DNA of 64,000 nt from Streptomyces yangpuensis (lineage in GTDB: Bacteria; Actinomycetota; Actinomycetes; Streptomycetales; Streptomycetaceae): positions 214,667 to 278,666 of the forward strand of contig NZ_LBMK01000007.1 of the NCBI RefSeq assembly GCF_001005295.1, in the 5' to 3' direction. Below, one piece after another: positions 8,598 through 16,448 of this stretch. Under the pieces are notes generated by a model. The model worked only from the letters and a program-made list of their open reading frames with translations. It did no database searches and had not been told where the DNA came from. Numbering within the stretch: position 1 is the stretch's first letter; each line of letters starts with the position of its first letter. Position numbers and translations under genes: made by a program.

Positions 8598-10016
8598 GTG
8601 CCGTCGATTTTCGATGTGGTCGTGGTCGGAGCGGGGCCCAACGGGCTGACGGCCGCCGTCGAACTGGCCCGGCGCGGCTTCTCCGTTGCCGTCTTCGAAG
8701 CCGCCGGCACGGTCGGCGGCGGAGCCCGGACCGAGGAACTCACCCTCCCCGGCTTCCGGCACGACCCCTGCTCGGCGGTGCACCCGCTCGGCGCCGGCTC
8801 GCCGGTCTTCGCCACGATGCCGCTGAAGCGGTACGGGCTGGAGTGGCTGCACGCCCCGCTGCCCATGGCGCACCCCTTCGACGACGGAACGGCCGCCGTC
8901 CTGTCGCGCTCGGTCGCGGAGACGGCGGCGTCGCTGGGGCCGCGCGACGCGGGCGCCTACCGGCGCCTGGTCGGGCCGTTCCTCGGCCGATGGGACACCC
9001 TGGCCCGGGACTTCATGTCCCTGCCGAACACCGCGCTGCCCCGCGACCCGGTCACCCTCGCCCGGTTCGGGCTCGCCGGGCTGCCGCCCTCGACCTGGCT
9101 GCTGCGCCGGTTCCAGGACGAGCGGGCGCGGGCCCTGTTCGCGGGGCTCGTCGCCCACGTCATCGCCCCGCTCGGCGGGATCGGGACCGGCGCCGTCGGC
9201 CTGGTCTTCGCCCTCGCCGCACATGAGGGAGGCTGGCCGATGGCCCGCGGCGGCTCCCAGTCGATCTCCGACGCCCTCGCCTCCTACCTGCGCGACCTCG
9301 GCGGGTCGATCCACACCGACTTCGAGGTCAAGCGGCTCGACGACCTCCCGCCCGCCCGCGCCTACGTCTTCGACACCTCGCCGACCGCACTGGCCAGGAT
9401 CGCCCGCCTCGGCCGCGCCTACGACCGCTACCGGTACGGCGCCAGCGTGTTCAAGGTCGACTACGCGCTGGACGGCCCGGTCCCGTGGACGGCTGAGGAA
9501 CCGCGCCGCGCCGGCACCGTCCAGGTCGGCCCGCGCATGCGCGACATCGACGCCGCCCTGCAGCTCGCCTCCGGCGGCCGGGCACCCCGCGCGCCGTTCC
9601 TCATCACGGCACAGCCCAGCCTGGCCGACCCCGGCAGGGCCCCCGAGGGCAAGCACGTCTTCTGGGCGTACGGGCACGTCCCCGCCGGCTGGGACGGCGA
9701 CCTCACCGACGCCGTCGAACGCCAACTGGAGCGCTTCGCCCCGGGCTTCCGCGACCTGGTCCTCGCCCGCGCCACGGCCGGCCCGCCCCAGCTCGCCGCC
9801 CGCAACCCCAACTACATCGGCGGGGACATCGCCTGCGGAGCCGCCTCCGGCCTCCAGCTCCTGCTGCGCCCCCGGCTCAGCCTCTCCCCGTACTCGACGG
9901 CCCACCCGGCGGTCTTCCTCTGCTCCTCGGCGACCCCGCCGGGCCCGGGCGTCCACGGCATGTCCGGCCACAACGCCGCCAAGGCGGTCTGGCGCCACCT
10001 GCGCAAGGCCGCCTGA
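8598..10016 (+). CDS. NAD(P)/FAD-dependent oxidoreductase, phytoene-desaturase-like
   Basis: A 472-residue flavoprotein. The N-terminal Rossmann motif FDVVVVGAGPNGLTAAVELA (residues 5-24) is followed by the FAD ribose-binding acidic position VAVFEAAGTVGGGARTEE, and the C-terminus has the HGMSGHNAAKAVWRHL helix of amine-oxidase/CrtI-like enzymes. The GTG at 8598 is preceded by GAAGGAG; the upstream ATG at 8532 would add a poorly conserved leader. No carotenoid genes lie nearby, so it is better described as an uncharacterised CrtI-fold dehydrogenase than as phytoene desaturase. The macrodomain gene follows after 23 nt. Confidence 0.85.
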   Translation: MPSIFDVVVVGAGPNGLTAAVELARRGFSVAVFEAAGTVGGGARTEELTLPGFRHDPCSAVHPLGAGSPVFATMPLKRYGLEWLHAPLPMAHPFDDGTAAVLSRSVAETAASLGPRDAGAYRRLVGPFLGRWDTLARDFMSLPNTALPRDPVTLARFGLAGLPPSTWLLRRFQDERARALFAGLVAHVIAPLGGIGTGAVGLVFALAAHEGGWPMARGGSQSISDALASYLRDLGGSIHTDFEVKRLDDLPPARAYVFDTSPTALARIARLGRAYDRYRYGASVFKVDYALDGPVPWTAEEPRRAGTVQVGPRMRDIDAALQLASGGRAPRAPFLITAQPSLADPGRAPEGKHVFWAYGHVPAGWDGDLTDAVERQLERFAPGFRDLVLARATAGPPQLAARNPNYIGGDIACGAASGLQLLLRPRLSLSPYSTAHPAVFLCSSATPPGPGVHGMSGHNAAKAVWRHLRKAA

Positions 10017-10039
10017 GGCCGCCCATGAAAGGACTCCCC

Positions 10040-10558
10040 ATGGTCCGTATCACCCTGGTCCGCGGCGACATCACCACCCAGCAGGCCGACGCCATCGTCA
10101 ACGCCGCGAACTCCTCGCTGCTCGGCGGCGGCGGGGTCGACGGCGCCATCCACCGCAAGGGCGGCCCGGAGATCCTCGCGGCCTGCGAGGACCTGCGGCG
10201 CGGCCACTACGGCAAGGGCCTGCCGACGGGCCGGGCCGTCGCCACCACCGCCGGCCGGCTGGCCGCCGAGCACGTCATCCACACCGTCGGTCCCGTCTGG
10301 TCGCGGGAGGAGGACCGCTCGGAGCTGCTCGCCTCCTGCTACCGCGAGTCGCTGCGCGTCGCCGACGAGCTGGGCGCCCGTACGGTCGCCTTCCCGGCCA
10401 TCTCGACCGGCATCTACGGCTGGCCCATGGACGACGGGGCGCGGATCGCCGTCCGTACGGTCCTGGCAGCCCGCACCGACGTCCAGGAGGTGCGCTTCGT
10501 CCTCTTCGACGAAGCCGCCCACGCCGCCTTCGAGGCGGCCGTCGAAGCCACCCGCTAG
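10040..10558 (+). CDS. Macrodomain O-acetyl-ADP-ribose deacetylase
   Basis: A 172-residue single macrodomain. The ADP-ribose pocket motifs are present: GDITTQQADAIVNAANSSLLGG (two adjacent blocks) at residues 9-30, GGVDGAIHRKGG immediately after, and FPAISTGIYGWP near residue 120. MacroD-type enzymes remove O-acetyl groups from OAADPr and mono-ADP-ribose from protein acids. The ATG at 10040 has AAAGGA 9 nt upstream; the ATG at 10025 would add five residues. Its stop is 4 nt from the end of the convergent Lrp gene, with no room for a terminator. Confidence 0.93.
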   Translation: MVRITLVRGDITTQQADAIVNAANSSLLGGGGVDGAIHRKGGPEILAACEDLRRGHYGKGLPTGRAVATTAGRLAAEHVIHTVGPVWSREEDRSELLASCYRESLRVADELGARTVAFPAISTGIYGWPMDDGARIAVRTVLAARTDVQEVRFVLFDEAAHAAFEAAVEATR

Positions 10559-10562
10559 GGGG

Positions 10563-11045
10563 TCACACCGGCCGGCGCGCAGTGCCCTGCGCCGGGCGGG
10601 GGTAGGTCCTGGTCTGCTTGACGCTGCCGTACGCGAAGCTCGACTCGATCGAGGCGATCCCGGGGATCGCGTGGATCCGGTGGCGCACCAGGGCCTCGTA
10701 CGCCTCCAGGTCCTCGATGACGACCCGGAGCAGGTAGTCGCTGCTTCCCGCCATCAGGTAGCAGTCCTGGATGTGCTCGATGACCGCGACGTGCTCCTCG
10801 AAGAGCCGCACCGCCTCCGCCGTGTGCCGCTCCAGCCGGATCCGGACGAAGACGGTCACCGGCAGTCCGAACGCGACCTGGTCGACCATGGCCGTGTAGC
10901 CGCGGATCAGGCCCGCCTCCTCCAGCCGCCGGACCCGGCGCAGGCAGGGCGAGGGGGACAGCCGGACGCGATCGGCCAGCTCCTGGTTGGAAAGACGCCC
11001 ATCTGTCTGCAATTCCCGGATTATCTGCAGATCGACTGCGTCCAT
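10563..11045 (-). CDS. Lrp/AsnC-family transcriptional regulator
   Basis: A 160-residue regulator: an N-terminal winged helix-turn-helix (residues 1-60, MDAVDLQIIRELQTDGRLSN then ELADRVRLSPSPCLRRVRRL) and a C-terminal RAM/AsnC ligand-binding domain (about 65-150, including AVIEHIQDCYLMAGSSDYLL). Such proteins form octamers and sense amino acids. The ATG at 11045 has AAGGAG 5 nt upstream, so I prefer it to the GTG two codons earlier. It diverges from a DMT exporter and an aminotransferase with 127 bp between starts, the common layout for a local regulator of amino-acid export or metabolism. Confidence 0.93.
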   Translation of the reverse strand: MDAVDLQIIRELQTDGRLSNQELADRVRLSPSPCLRRVRRLEEAGLIRGYTAMVDQVAFGLPVTVFVRIRLERHTAEAVRLFEEHVAVIEHIQDCYLMAGSSDYLLRVVIEDLEAYEALVRHRIHAIPGIASIESSFAYGSVKQTRTYPRPAQGTARRPV

Positions 11046-11056
11046 GGCCACTCCTT

Positions 11057-11110
11057 GGCAGATCCTGCCCCAAACGTATGTCCGAGAGGCAGAACTGGCA
11101 ATCGGCTGCC
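11057..11110. promoter_or_regulatory. GGCAG/CTGCC half-sites between the Lrp gene and the exporter (candidate operators)
   Basis: GGCAG-ATC-CTGCC forms an inverted repeat at 11057-11069, and further half-sites GGCAG (11088-11092) and CTGCC (11106-11110) form a second, wider pair. Lrp/AsnC proteins typically bind several spaced degenerate palindromes in such divergent regions. The match is short, so this is a suggestion only. Confidence 0.3.
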
Positions 11111-11172
11111 CCGGCCGAAGACCTAACGTTGCCCTCGAACGGGCCGGACCGGCCCGTGTTCCAGAGGCTGGA

Positions 11173-12159
11173 GTGGATCCCTTGGTCGCGACGCACACCA
11201 CCCGGGCGACCCTGCCTCCCGATGCGGCGGGCCCGCGCGCCGGACACCCCGGCCGGCGCGGGCTCTCCCCCCAGGCCCAGGGCATGCTGGCGCTGCTGGT
11301 GACGGTGTCGATCTGGGCGGCCTTCGCGCTCAGCGCCCGCGCCCTCAGCAGTTCCTCCCTGCTCCCCGCCGACGCCGCGCTGCTGCGGTTCGGCCTCCCC
11401 CTCGTCCTGCTCCTGCCCGCCCTGTGGCGGCGCCGCCGCGCCATCGCCGCGGTGCGGCCGGGCCCCGCCCTGAAGATCGTCTGCGGCGCGGGGGTGCCCT
11501 TCTTCCTGGCCGCGATGCACGGCGGAGCGCTGACCTCCGCGGCCTTCGTCGGCTCCATCGTCCCCGGCATGGTCCCGCTGTTCGTCTCCCTGATCATGAT
11601 CCGGCGCGGCCACGGCGTCCCCAGGGGCACGCAGGCCGCCGGCCTCGCCCTGATCGCGGCCGGTGTCCTCGCCCTCGTCTGGCGCTACGTCGTCCCCGTG
11701 GACACCGACGTCCTCGCCGGCTCCGGCATCCTCCTGGTCGCCAGCGGCCTGTGGGCCCTCTACACCGTGGGGCTGCGCGAGGTGGACCTCGATCCCGTCG
11801 GATCGATCGGACTGCTGTGCCTGCCCTCCTTCGTGATCATCGGACTGCTCGTCCTGACCGGGGTCCTCCCCACCGGGATCGCGCACGCCGCGGGCACCGA
11901 CATCGCGCTCTTCCTGGTCGTGCAGGGCCTCGGAGTGGGGCTGTGCGCGGGCCTGCTCTACGCCTTCGCCATCCGGCGCCTCGGCGCCGAACGCAGCTCC
12001 GTCGTCGGGAGCCTCAGCCCCGTCGCCGTGGTCCTGCTCGCGATCCCCCTGCTCGGCGAGACACCCACCGTCGCCGTCCTCGTCGGCGTGCCCCTGATCA
12101 CCGCCGGCGTCGTCCTCGCCAACCGCCGCCCCCGACCCGAGGTCCCCGCAGATGCTTGA
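11173..12159 (+). CDS. DMT-superfamily (EamA) transporter
   Basis: A membrane protein of about 328 residues with ten predicted helices in two EamA repeats after a roughly 35-residue polar N-terminus; the first helix is MLALLVTVSIWAAFALSARAL. The start is uncertain: the GTG at 11173 (VDPLVATHTT) has GAGG 5 nt upstream and is my choice, with a TTG three codons later as an alternative. Its last codons overlap the ATG of the aminotransferase by 8 nt, so the two are coupled. Divergence from an Lrp-type regulator suggests export of an amino acid or a derived keto acid, which is inference. Confidence 0.85.
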   Translation: MDPLVATHTTRATLPPDAAGPRAGHPGRRGLSPQAQGMLALLVTVSIWAAFALSARALSSSSLLPADAALLRFGLPLVLLLPALWRRRRAIAAVRPGPALKIVCGAGVPFFLAAMHGGALTSAAFVGSIVPGMVPLFVSLIMIRRGHGVPRGTQAAGLALIAAGVLALVWRYVVPVDTDVLAGSGILLVASGLWALYTVGLREVDLDPVGSIGLLCLPSFVIIGLLVLTGVLPTGIAHAAGTDIALFLVVQGLGVGLCAGLLYAFAIRRLGAERSSVVGSLSPVAVVLLAIPLLGETPTVAVLVGVPLITAGVVLANRRPRPEVPADA

Positions 12160-13366
12160 GCTCCTTCCCACGCCGCCCACCGACCCGCTGTGGGACCTGA
12201 CGTACGAGTTCGGCGGCGACGAGCGGCCCGAACGACTGAACCTCGTCCTCGGCGTCTACCGGGACCAGAGCGGGTCCACCCCCGTCATGGCCGCCGTCCG
12301 CGAGGCCGAGATCCTGCTCGCGCAGCGCTCCGATTCCAAGGAGTACCGCGGGCTGTCCGGCAACACCGCCTTCAACAGCTCCCTGCTCGACCTGGTCCTG
12401 GGCCCGGACGGGCCCGCCGAGCGGGCCGCGGCCGTCCAGACCGTCGCGGGCTCCGGCGCCCTGCGCCTCCTCGCCGACCTGGTCTTCCGTACCCGCCCCG
12501 GCGCCACGGTGTGGATCAGCGACCCGGCCTACGTCAACCACCGGCCGATCCTGGAGGCCGCCGGCCTCAAGGTCCGCACCTACGGGTGGCGCGACGCCGA
12601 GGGCGGCTTCGACACGGCCGGCGTGCTGCGGGAGCTCGCGGACGCGGGACGCGACGACGTCGTCCTGCTCCAGGGGTGCTGTCACAACCCCTCGGGCGTC
12701 GACCCCCTGCTGGACGACTGGGAGGCGCTGGCCGAGTCGGCCCTGCGCGGCGGCTGGGTGCCCTTCGTCGACCTCGCCTACCACGGACTCGGCGACGGCC
12801 TGGAGGCCGACCTGCTGGCCACGCGGATGCTGGCCTCCCGGGTGCCCGAGATGCTGATCGCCGTGAGCTGCTCGAAGAACTTCGGCCTCTACAGCGACCG
12901 CGTCGGCTGCGCCATCGTGGTCGGCTCCTCGGCCAAGGCCGTGCGGCACGCCGAGACTGCCCTGCAGAACGCCGCCCGCACCCTGTATTCCATGCCGCCC
13001 GAGCACGGCGCCGCCGTCGTGACCACGATCCTCCAGGACGCGGGGCTGCGCGCCTCCTGGCGGGCCGAGCTGGACGTGATGCGCGGCCGGATCATGGCCA
13101 ACCGGGCGGACCTGACCGCCCACCTCGGCAATCTCGGCTGCCCGGAGCAGGCCCGCTCGCTGGCCCGGCAGAAGGGCATGTTCTCGATGCTGCCGCTGAC
13201 CCCGAACCAGATGCTGCGGCTGCGCAGGCAGTACGCCATCTACGGGACGACCTCGGGGCGGATCAACATCGCCGGCATCCCGGCCCACCGGATCCCGTGC
13301 CTGGCCCGGGGGATCGCGGCGGTCCTCGACACCGCCGGGGCGCCCCGCCCGCGCGAACTCGCCTGA
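12152..13366 (+). CDS. Class I aminotransferase, aspartate/aromatic type
   Basis: A 404-residue fold-type I aminotransferase of the AspC/TyrB branch. PLP lysine is K242 in SCSKNFGLYSDRVG, the signature of that branch; GCCHNPSGVDP carries the Asn that contacts the cofactor, and the C-terminal Arg binding the substrate carboxylate lies in GTTSGRINIAG. Expected reaction is amino transfer between aspartate or an aromatic amino acid and 2-oxoglutarate. It is the second gene of the exporter operon (8-nt overlap) under the divergent Lrp-type regulator. A 16-bp stem-loop ends the unit. Confidence 0.92.
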   Translation: MLELLPTPPTDPLWDLTYEFGGDERPERLNLVLGVYRDQSGSTPVMAAVREAEILLAQRSDSKEYRGLSGNTAFNSSLLDLVLGPDGPAERAAAVQTVAGSGALRLLADLVFRTRPGATVWISDPAYVNHRPILEAAGLKVRTYGWRDAEGGFDTAGVLRELADAGRDDVVLLQGCCHNPSGVDPLLDDWEALAESALRGGWVPFVDLAYHGLGDGLEADLLATRMLASRVPEMLIAVSCSKNFGLYSDRVGCAIVVGSSAKAVRHAETALQNAARTLYSMPPEHGAAVVTTILQDAGLRASWRAELDVMRGRIMANRADLTAHLGNLGCPEQARSLARQKGMFSMLPLTPNQMLRLRRQYAIYGTTSGRINIAGIPAHRIPCLARGIAAVLDTAGAPRPRELA

Positions 13367-13377
13367 ACCCGGACGCG

Positions 13378-13415
13378 CTCCCGGGCCGGCGCCCGTCGGG
13401 GCGCCGGCCCGGGAG
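13378..13415 (+). terminator. Strong intrinsic-type hairpin after the aminotransferase
   Basis: A perfect 16-bp GC-rich stem (13378-13393 with 13400-13415) around the 6-nt loop CGTCGG, starting 12 nt after the aminotransferase stop. No U-run follows. Confidence 0.8.
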
Positions 13416-13730
13416 TCACCGCTCGCTCACTTCGGGTCGGTGTCCTTGAAACAGCGGGAGTACACGACAGTCCCCGGCAGTCCGTCGATGCCATGAGCCA
13501 TCCGCCGTCGCCGATGGCTCCCGTGGTCGACAGGTGCTGCCGGGGGCCTGGCCAGAGCCTGGAGAGTAGTCACTCGAACCCCAGGACGTCTCCTGAGGGA
13601 GGTGCGGCTCTTTCCGGTGATCCGGTGTATTGATGAGTCTCCTCCCTATTTGTCCTGAGTCAAGGGGTTCGCGGACGTAGGCTGGAAGAAATTCGCGTCG
13701 CGCTCCGCACCAGGCCGACCGGAGGTGGCC
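13416..13730. other. 315-bp intergenic region upstream of sulfite oxidase
   Basis: No gene recognised. Base composition is less GC-rich than the flanks and several short motifs occur, including a TTGTCC (13654-13659) that could be a -35 element, but I see no convincing -10 partner or riboswitch core. The promoter of the sulfite oxidase operon must lie here. Confidence 0.4.
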
Positions 13731-14840
13731 ATGACAGCAGCGCCGGATTTCCGGGTCGCCCGCGGGCCCGGCGCAACCGTCTGGGCACCCGAGACGGTCA
13801 CCGCCGACCCGTACAACGCCCAGACCCCGTCGGCCGCGCTGGCCGAGCCGGTCACCCCCGCGGCGGCCCTCTTCGTACGCGACCACTTCGGCATCCCGCC
13901 GACCGACCCCGCCCGGTGGCGGCTGCGGATCGGCGGCGCCGTGGCCACCGCCTTCTCCATCGGCCACGCAGAGCTCCTCACCCTGGAACACCGCGAGCTC
14001 GACGCCGTCGTCGAATGCGCGGGCAACGGCCGCAGCCTGATGCGGCCGGCCCCGCCCGGCGTGGCCTGGGGCCAGCGGGCCGTGGGCTGCGCACACTTCG
14101 CGGGCGTGCCCTTCCGCCTCCTCGCCGACCGCGCCGGGATCGACCCGGCGGCCGTCGAGATCGTCTTCACCGGAGCCGACTCCGGCACGGTCCGCGGCCG
14201 CCGGACGCCCTTCGAACGCAGCCTCCCGCTCGCCGTCGCCCGCCACCCGGACACCCTCCTCGCCACCCGCATGAACGGCGAGCCGCTCACCCCCGAGCAC
14301 GGAGCGCCGGTCCGTCTGCTCGTCCCCGGCCGGTACGCCGTCGCAGATGTGAAGTGGCTGGTCGGGGCACAGGCCGTGACCGGCCCCTTCACCGGGGTCT
14401 TCCAGGCCGAGGAGTACCTCTACGTCGACCCGCGCGGCACCCCCGAAGGCCCCGTGACGACCCTGCGGGTCAAGTCGCTCATCACCGAGCCCGCACCGGA
14501 CGACGACGTGCGCCGCGGCCACGAGACCCTGGTCCGCGGCCACGCCTGGTCGGGCGACGGGGTACCCGTCCGCAGGGTCGAGGTGCGCGCCTCGCACGAG
14601 GACGACGGCAGCGACCCGGACCACCTGCGCGGCTGGCACGAAGCCGTCCTCGAACCGCCGGCCGGGCCCTACGCCTGGCGGAGCTGGTCCTACCGGTGGA
14701 CCCCGCAGCAGCCCGGACCGTACCGGCTGCTCTCCCGCGCGACCGACGCCCGCGGCGACACACAGCCGCCGCAGGCCCCGTGGAACGCCCGCGGCTACGG
14801 CTGCAACCCCGTGGCCTCCGTCGAAGTGGTGGTCGTATGA
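13731..14840 (+). CDS. Sulfite oxidase-family molybdopterin oxidoreductase, cytosolic
   Basis: A 369-residue Mo-cofactor protein with the oxidoreductase domain (about 50-240) and the C-terminal Mo-co dimerisation domain (about 255-369, ending in the GYGCNPVASVEVVVV strand). The Mo-coordinating cysteine is C96 in VVECAGNGR, and RTPFERSLPL and YAVADVKWL are family landmarks. No heme domain and no Tat or Sec signal is visible, so it should act in the cytoplasm with an unidentified acceptor, converting sulfite to sulfate. ATG at 13731 is preceded by GGAGG. It overlaps the downstream MBL/rhodanese gene by 4 nt (ATGA), implying coupled production. Confidence 0.92.
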   Translation: MTAAPDFRVARGPGATVWAPETVTADPYNAQTPSAALAEPVTPAAALFVRDHFGIPPTDPARWRLRIGGAVATAFSIGHAELLTLEHRELDAVVECAGNGRSLMRPAPPGVAWGQRAVGCAHFAGVPFRLLADRAGIDPAAVEIVFTGADSGTVRGRRTPFERSLPLAVARHPDTLLATRMNGEPLTPEHGAPVRLLVPGRYAVADVKWLVGAQAVTGPFTGVFQAEEYLYVDPRGTPEGPVTTLRVKSLITEPAPDDDVRRGHETLVRGHAWSGDGVPVRRVEVRASHEDDGSDPDHLRGWHEAVLEPPAGPYAWRSWSYRWTPQQPGPYRLLSRATDARGDTQPPQAPWNARGYGCNPVASVEVVVV

Positions 14841-16201
14841 ACGCTTCCGAGGCGACGATCGAGGTCATCGCCACCCCGTCGCTCGGGGACACCAGCTACC
14901 TGCTCGTCAGCGGCGACGAAGCCGCCCTCGTCGACCCGCAGCGGGACATCTGGGACCTGGTGGAATCCTGTACCGCCAAGGGCGTCGGGATCCGCTACGT
15001 CCTGGAGACGCACGTGCACAACGACTACGTCTCCGGCGCTCTGGAGGTCAGAGCGGCCACCGGCGCCACGGTCGCGGGACCGGCCCGCGCACCCTACGGC
15101 TTCGACCACCTGCCCCTGGCCGAGGACGACGAGATCCTCGTCGGCGACGTCACCGTACGAGCCGTGGAAACCCCGGGCCACACCGCCGAACACACCTCCT
15201 ACCTGGTCTTCGACGACACCGGCCGGGCCCCGTCGGCCGTCTTCACCGGCGGCAGCCTCCTCGTCGGCAACGCCGGCCGGACCGACCTGTCCGGCACCGG
15301 CCGTACGGAGGAACTCGCCCGGGCCCAGTACCGGACCCTGCGCCGGCTCGCCCTGCTCCCCGACGGCACCCGCGTCCTGCCGACCCACGGCGCGGGCAGC
15401 TCCTGCGCGGCCGGCCCGGTGTCGGGGGAGCGGACCAGCACGGTCGGCGCGGAACGGCGCACCAACCCCGTACTGACCGCCCAGGACGAGGAGGAGTTCG
15501 TCAGGGGACGGATGTCGGGCCTGCCCCCGTACCCCGCCTACTACCACCACATGGGACCCATCAACGGGCACGGGCCACGGGTCCTCGGCGGCCCGCCCAC
15601 CCTCCGCCCGCTCACCCCGGCCATGGTGGAGGGGCTCGCCGGCGGCGGCGCGCAGATCGTCGACGGGCGCGACCGGGCCGCCTTCGCCGCCGGCCATCTC
15701 CCCGACTCGATCTGCGACGAGCTCGACGACCGCTTCGCGAGCCTGGTCGGCGAGGTCGTCCCCTTCGGTACGCGCCTGGTCCTCGTCCTGCCGGAACCCG
15801 CCGGGGACGCCGCCCAGGAGGCGATGACCCAGCTCCTGCGGATCGGCTACGACGACGTCGCCGGATACCTGGCGGGAGGAACCGACGCCTGGACGGCCGC
15901 AGGCCGCCCACTGCGCACCTTCCGCACCGCGGACGCCGCCGCGTCGGCCGGGCACCTGGCCGGCCGGCTGCTGCTCGACGTGCGGCCGGACCGCCCCGAG
16001 GGCGGCATCCCCGGCTCGCTCGCCGTGCCCCTGGCCGAACTGCCCCGCAGGATCGGTGAGCTGCCCAGGGACCGGGAGATCTGGGTGGTGTGCGGCAGCG
16101 GCCGCCGGGCGACCATCGCCGCGGGCCTGATCGACCGGGCGGGGATCCCGGTGACCGCCGTGACCAGCGGCGGGGTCCGGGAGCTCATGGCCCACGCGTG
16201 A
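14837..16201 (+). CDS. Metallo-beta-lactamase/rhodanese fusion, persulfide-dioxygenase-like
   Basis: A 454-residue protein: an ETHE1/Blh-type metallo-beta-lactamase domain (1-240) followed by two rhodanese domains (about 265-350 and 365-454). Iron-ligand positions seen are H59 and H61 in ETHVHNDYVSG, the His of TPGHTAEH, the Asp of NAGRTDL and the His of LPTHGAGSSC; position 64 is Tyr where many MBL enzymes have His. The first rhodanese lacks its cysteine (LVLVLPEPAGD) and the second keeps C419 in VVCGSGRRA. Family members oxidise low-molecular-weight persulfides to sulfite or transfer sulfane sulfur. Coupling to sulfite oxidase gives a route from persulfide to sulfate. Confidence 0.88.
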   Translation: MNASEATIEVIATPSLGDTSYLLVSGDEAALVDPQRDIWDLVESCTAKGVGIRYVLETHVHNDYVSGALEVRAATGATVAGPARAPYGFDHLPLAEDDEILVGDVTVRAVETPGHTAEHTSYLVFDDTGRAPSAVFTGGSLLVGNAGRTDLSGTGRTEELARAQYRTLRRLALLPDGTRVLPTHGAGSSCAAGPVSGERTSTVGAERRTNPVLTAQDEEEFVRGRMSGLPPYPAYYHHMGPINGHGPRVLGGPPTLRPLTPAMVEGLAGGGAQIVDGRDRAAFAAGHLPDSICDELDDRFASLVGEVVPFGTRLVLVLPEPAGDAAQEAMTQLLRIGYDDVAGYLAGGTDAWTAAGRPLRTFRTADAAASAGHLAGRLLLDVRPDRPEGGIPGSLAVPLAELPRRIGELPRDREIWVVCGSGRRATIAAGLIDRAGIPVTAVTSGGVRELMAHA

Positions 16202-16290
16202 GGAGCCGGGTCCGTACGGTCCACGCGTGAGGGGTCCGGGTCCGTACGGTCCACGCGTGAGGGGTCAGGGTCCGCACGGTCCACGCGCGA
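16192..16290. repeat. Four-copy 29-30 bp tandem repeat with two palindromes per unit
   Basis: The unit starts CCACGCGTGA and recurs at 16192, 16221, 16251 and 16281, i.e. at spacings of 29, 30 and 30 bp. Each full unit holds two 8-bp perfect palindromes, CACGCGTG and CCGTACGG. The first copy begins inside the last codons and includes the stop of the MBL/rhodanese gene. The fourth copy is degenerate (CACGCGCG). It lies about 160 bp upstream of the phosphatase gene. Confidence 0.85.
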
Positions 16291-16448
16291 TTTCCCGACG
16301 CCCGGTTCCGCGATGCCGGTCTCCGTGTTTCCCGCCGCCCCCGCCGAGGTACTGGTCCTTACCCACCCCTCGGGCGGACGCAGAGCCCTGCGCCGACGCC
16401 TCGGATAGGGTGAATCGGTAGGAATCGGGCCCCACGGGGTGAGGTCGT

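Noticed and set aside
8598..10016. Carotenoid desaturase
   Set aside because: Only the FAD fold is shared; no other carotenoid gene is present, so the specific name is not supported.
16192..16290. CRISPR array
   Set aside because: The repeats are directly adjacent units of 29-30 bp with no unique spacers, and there are no cas genes.
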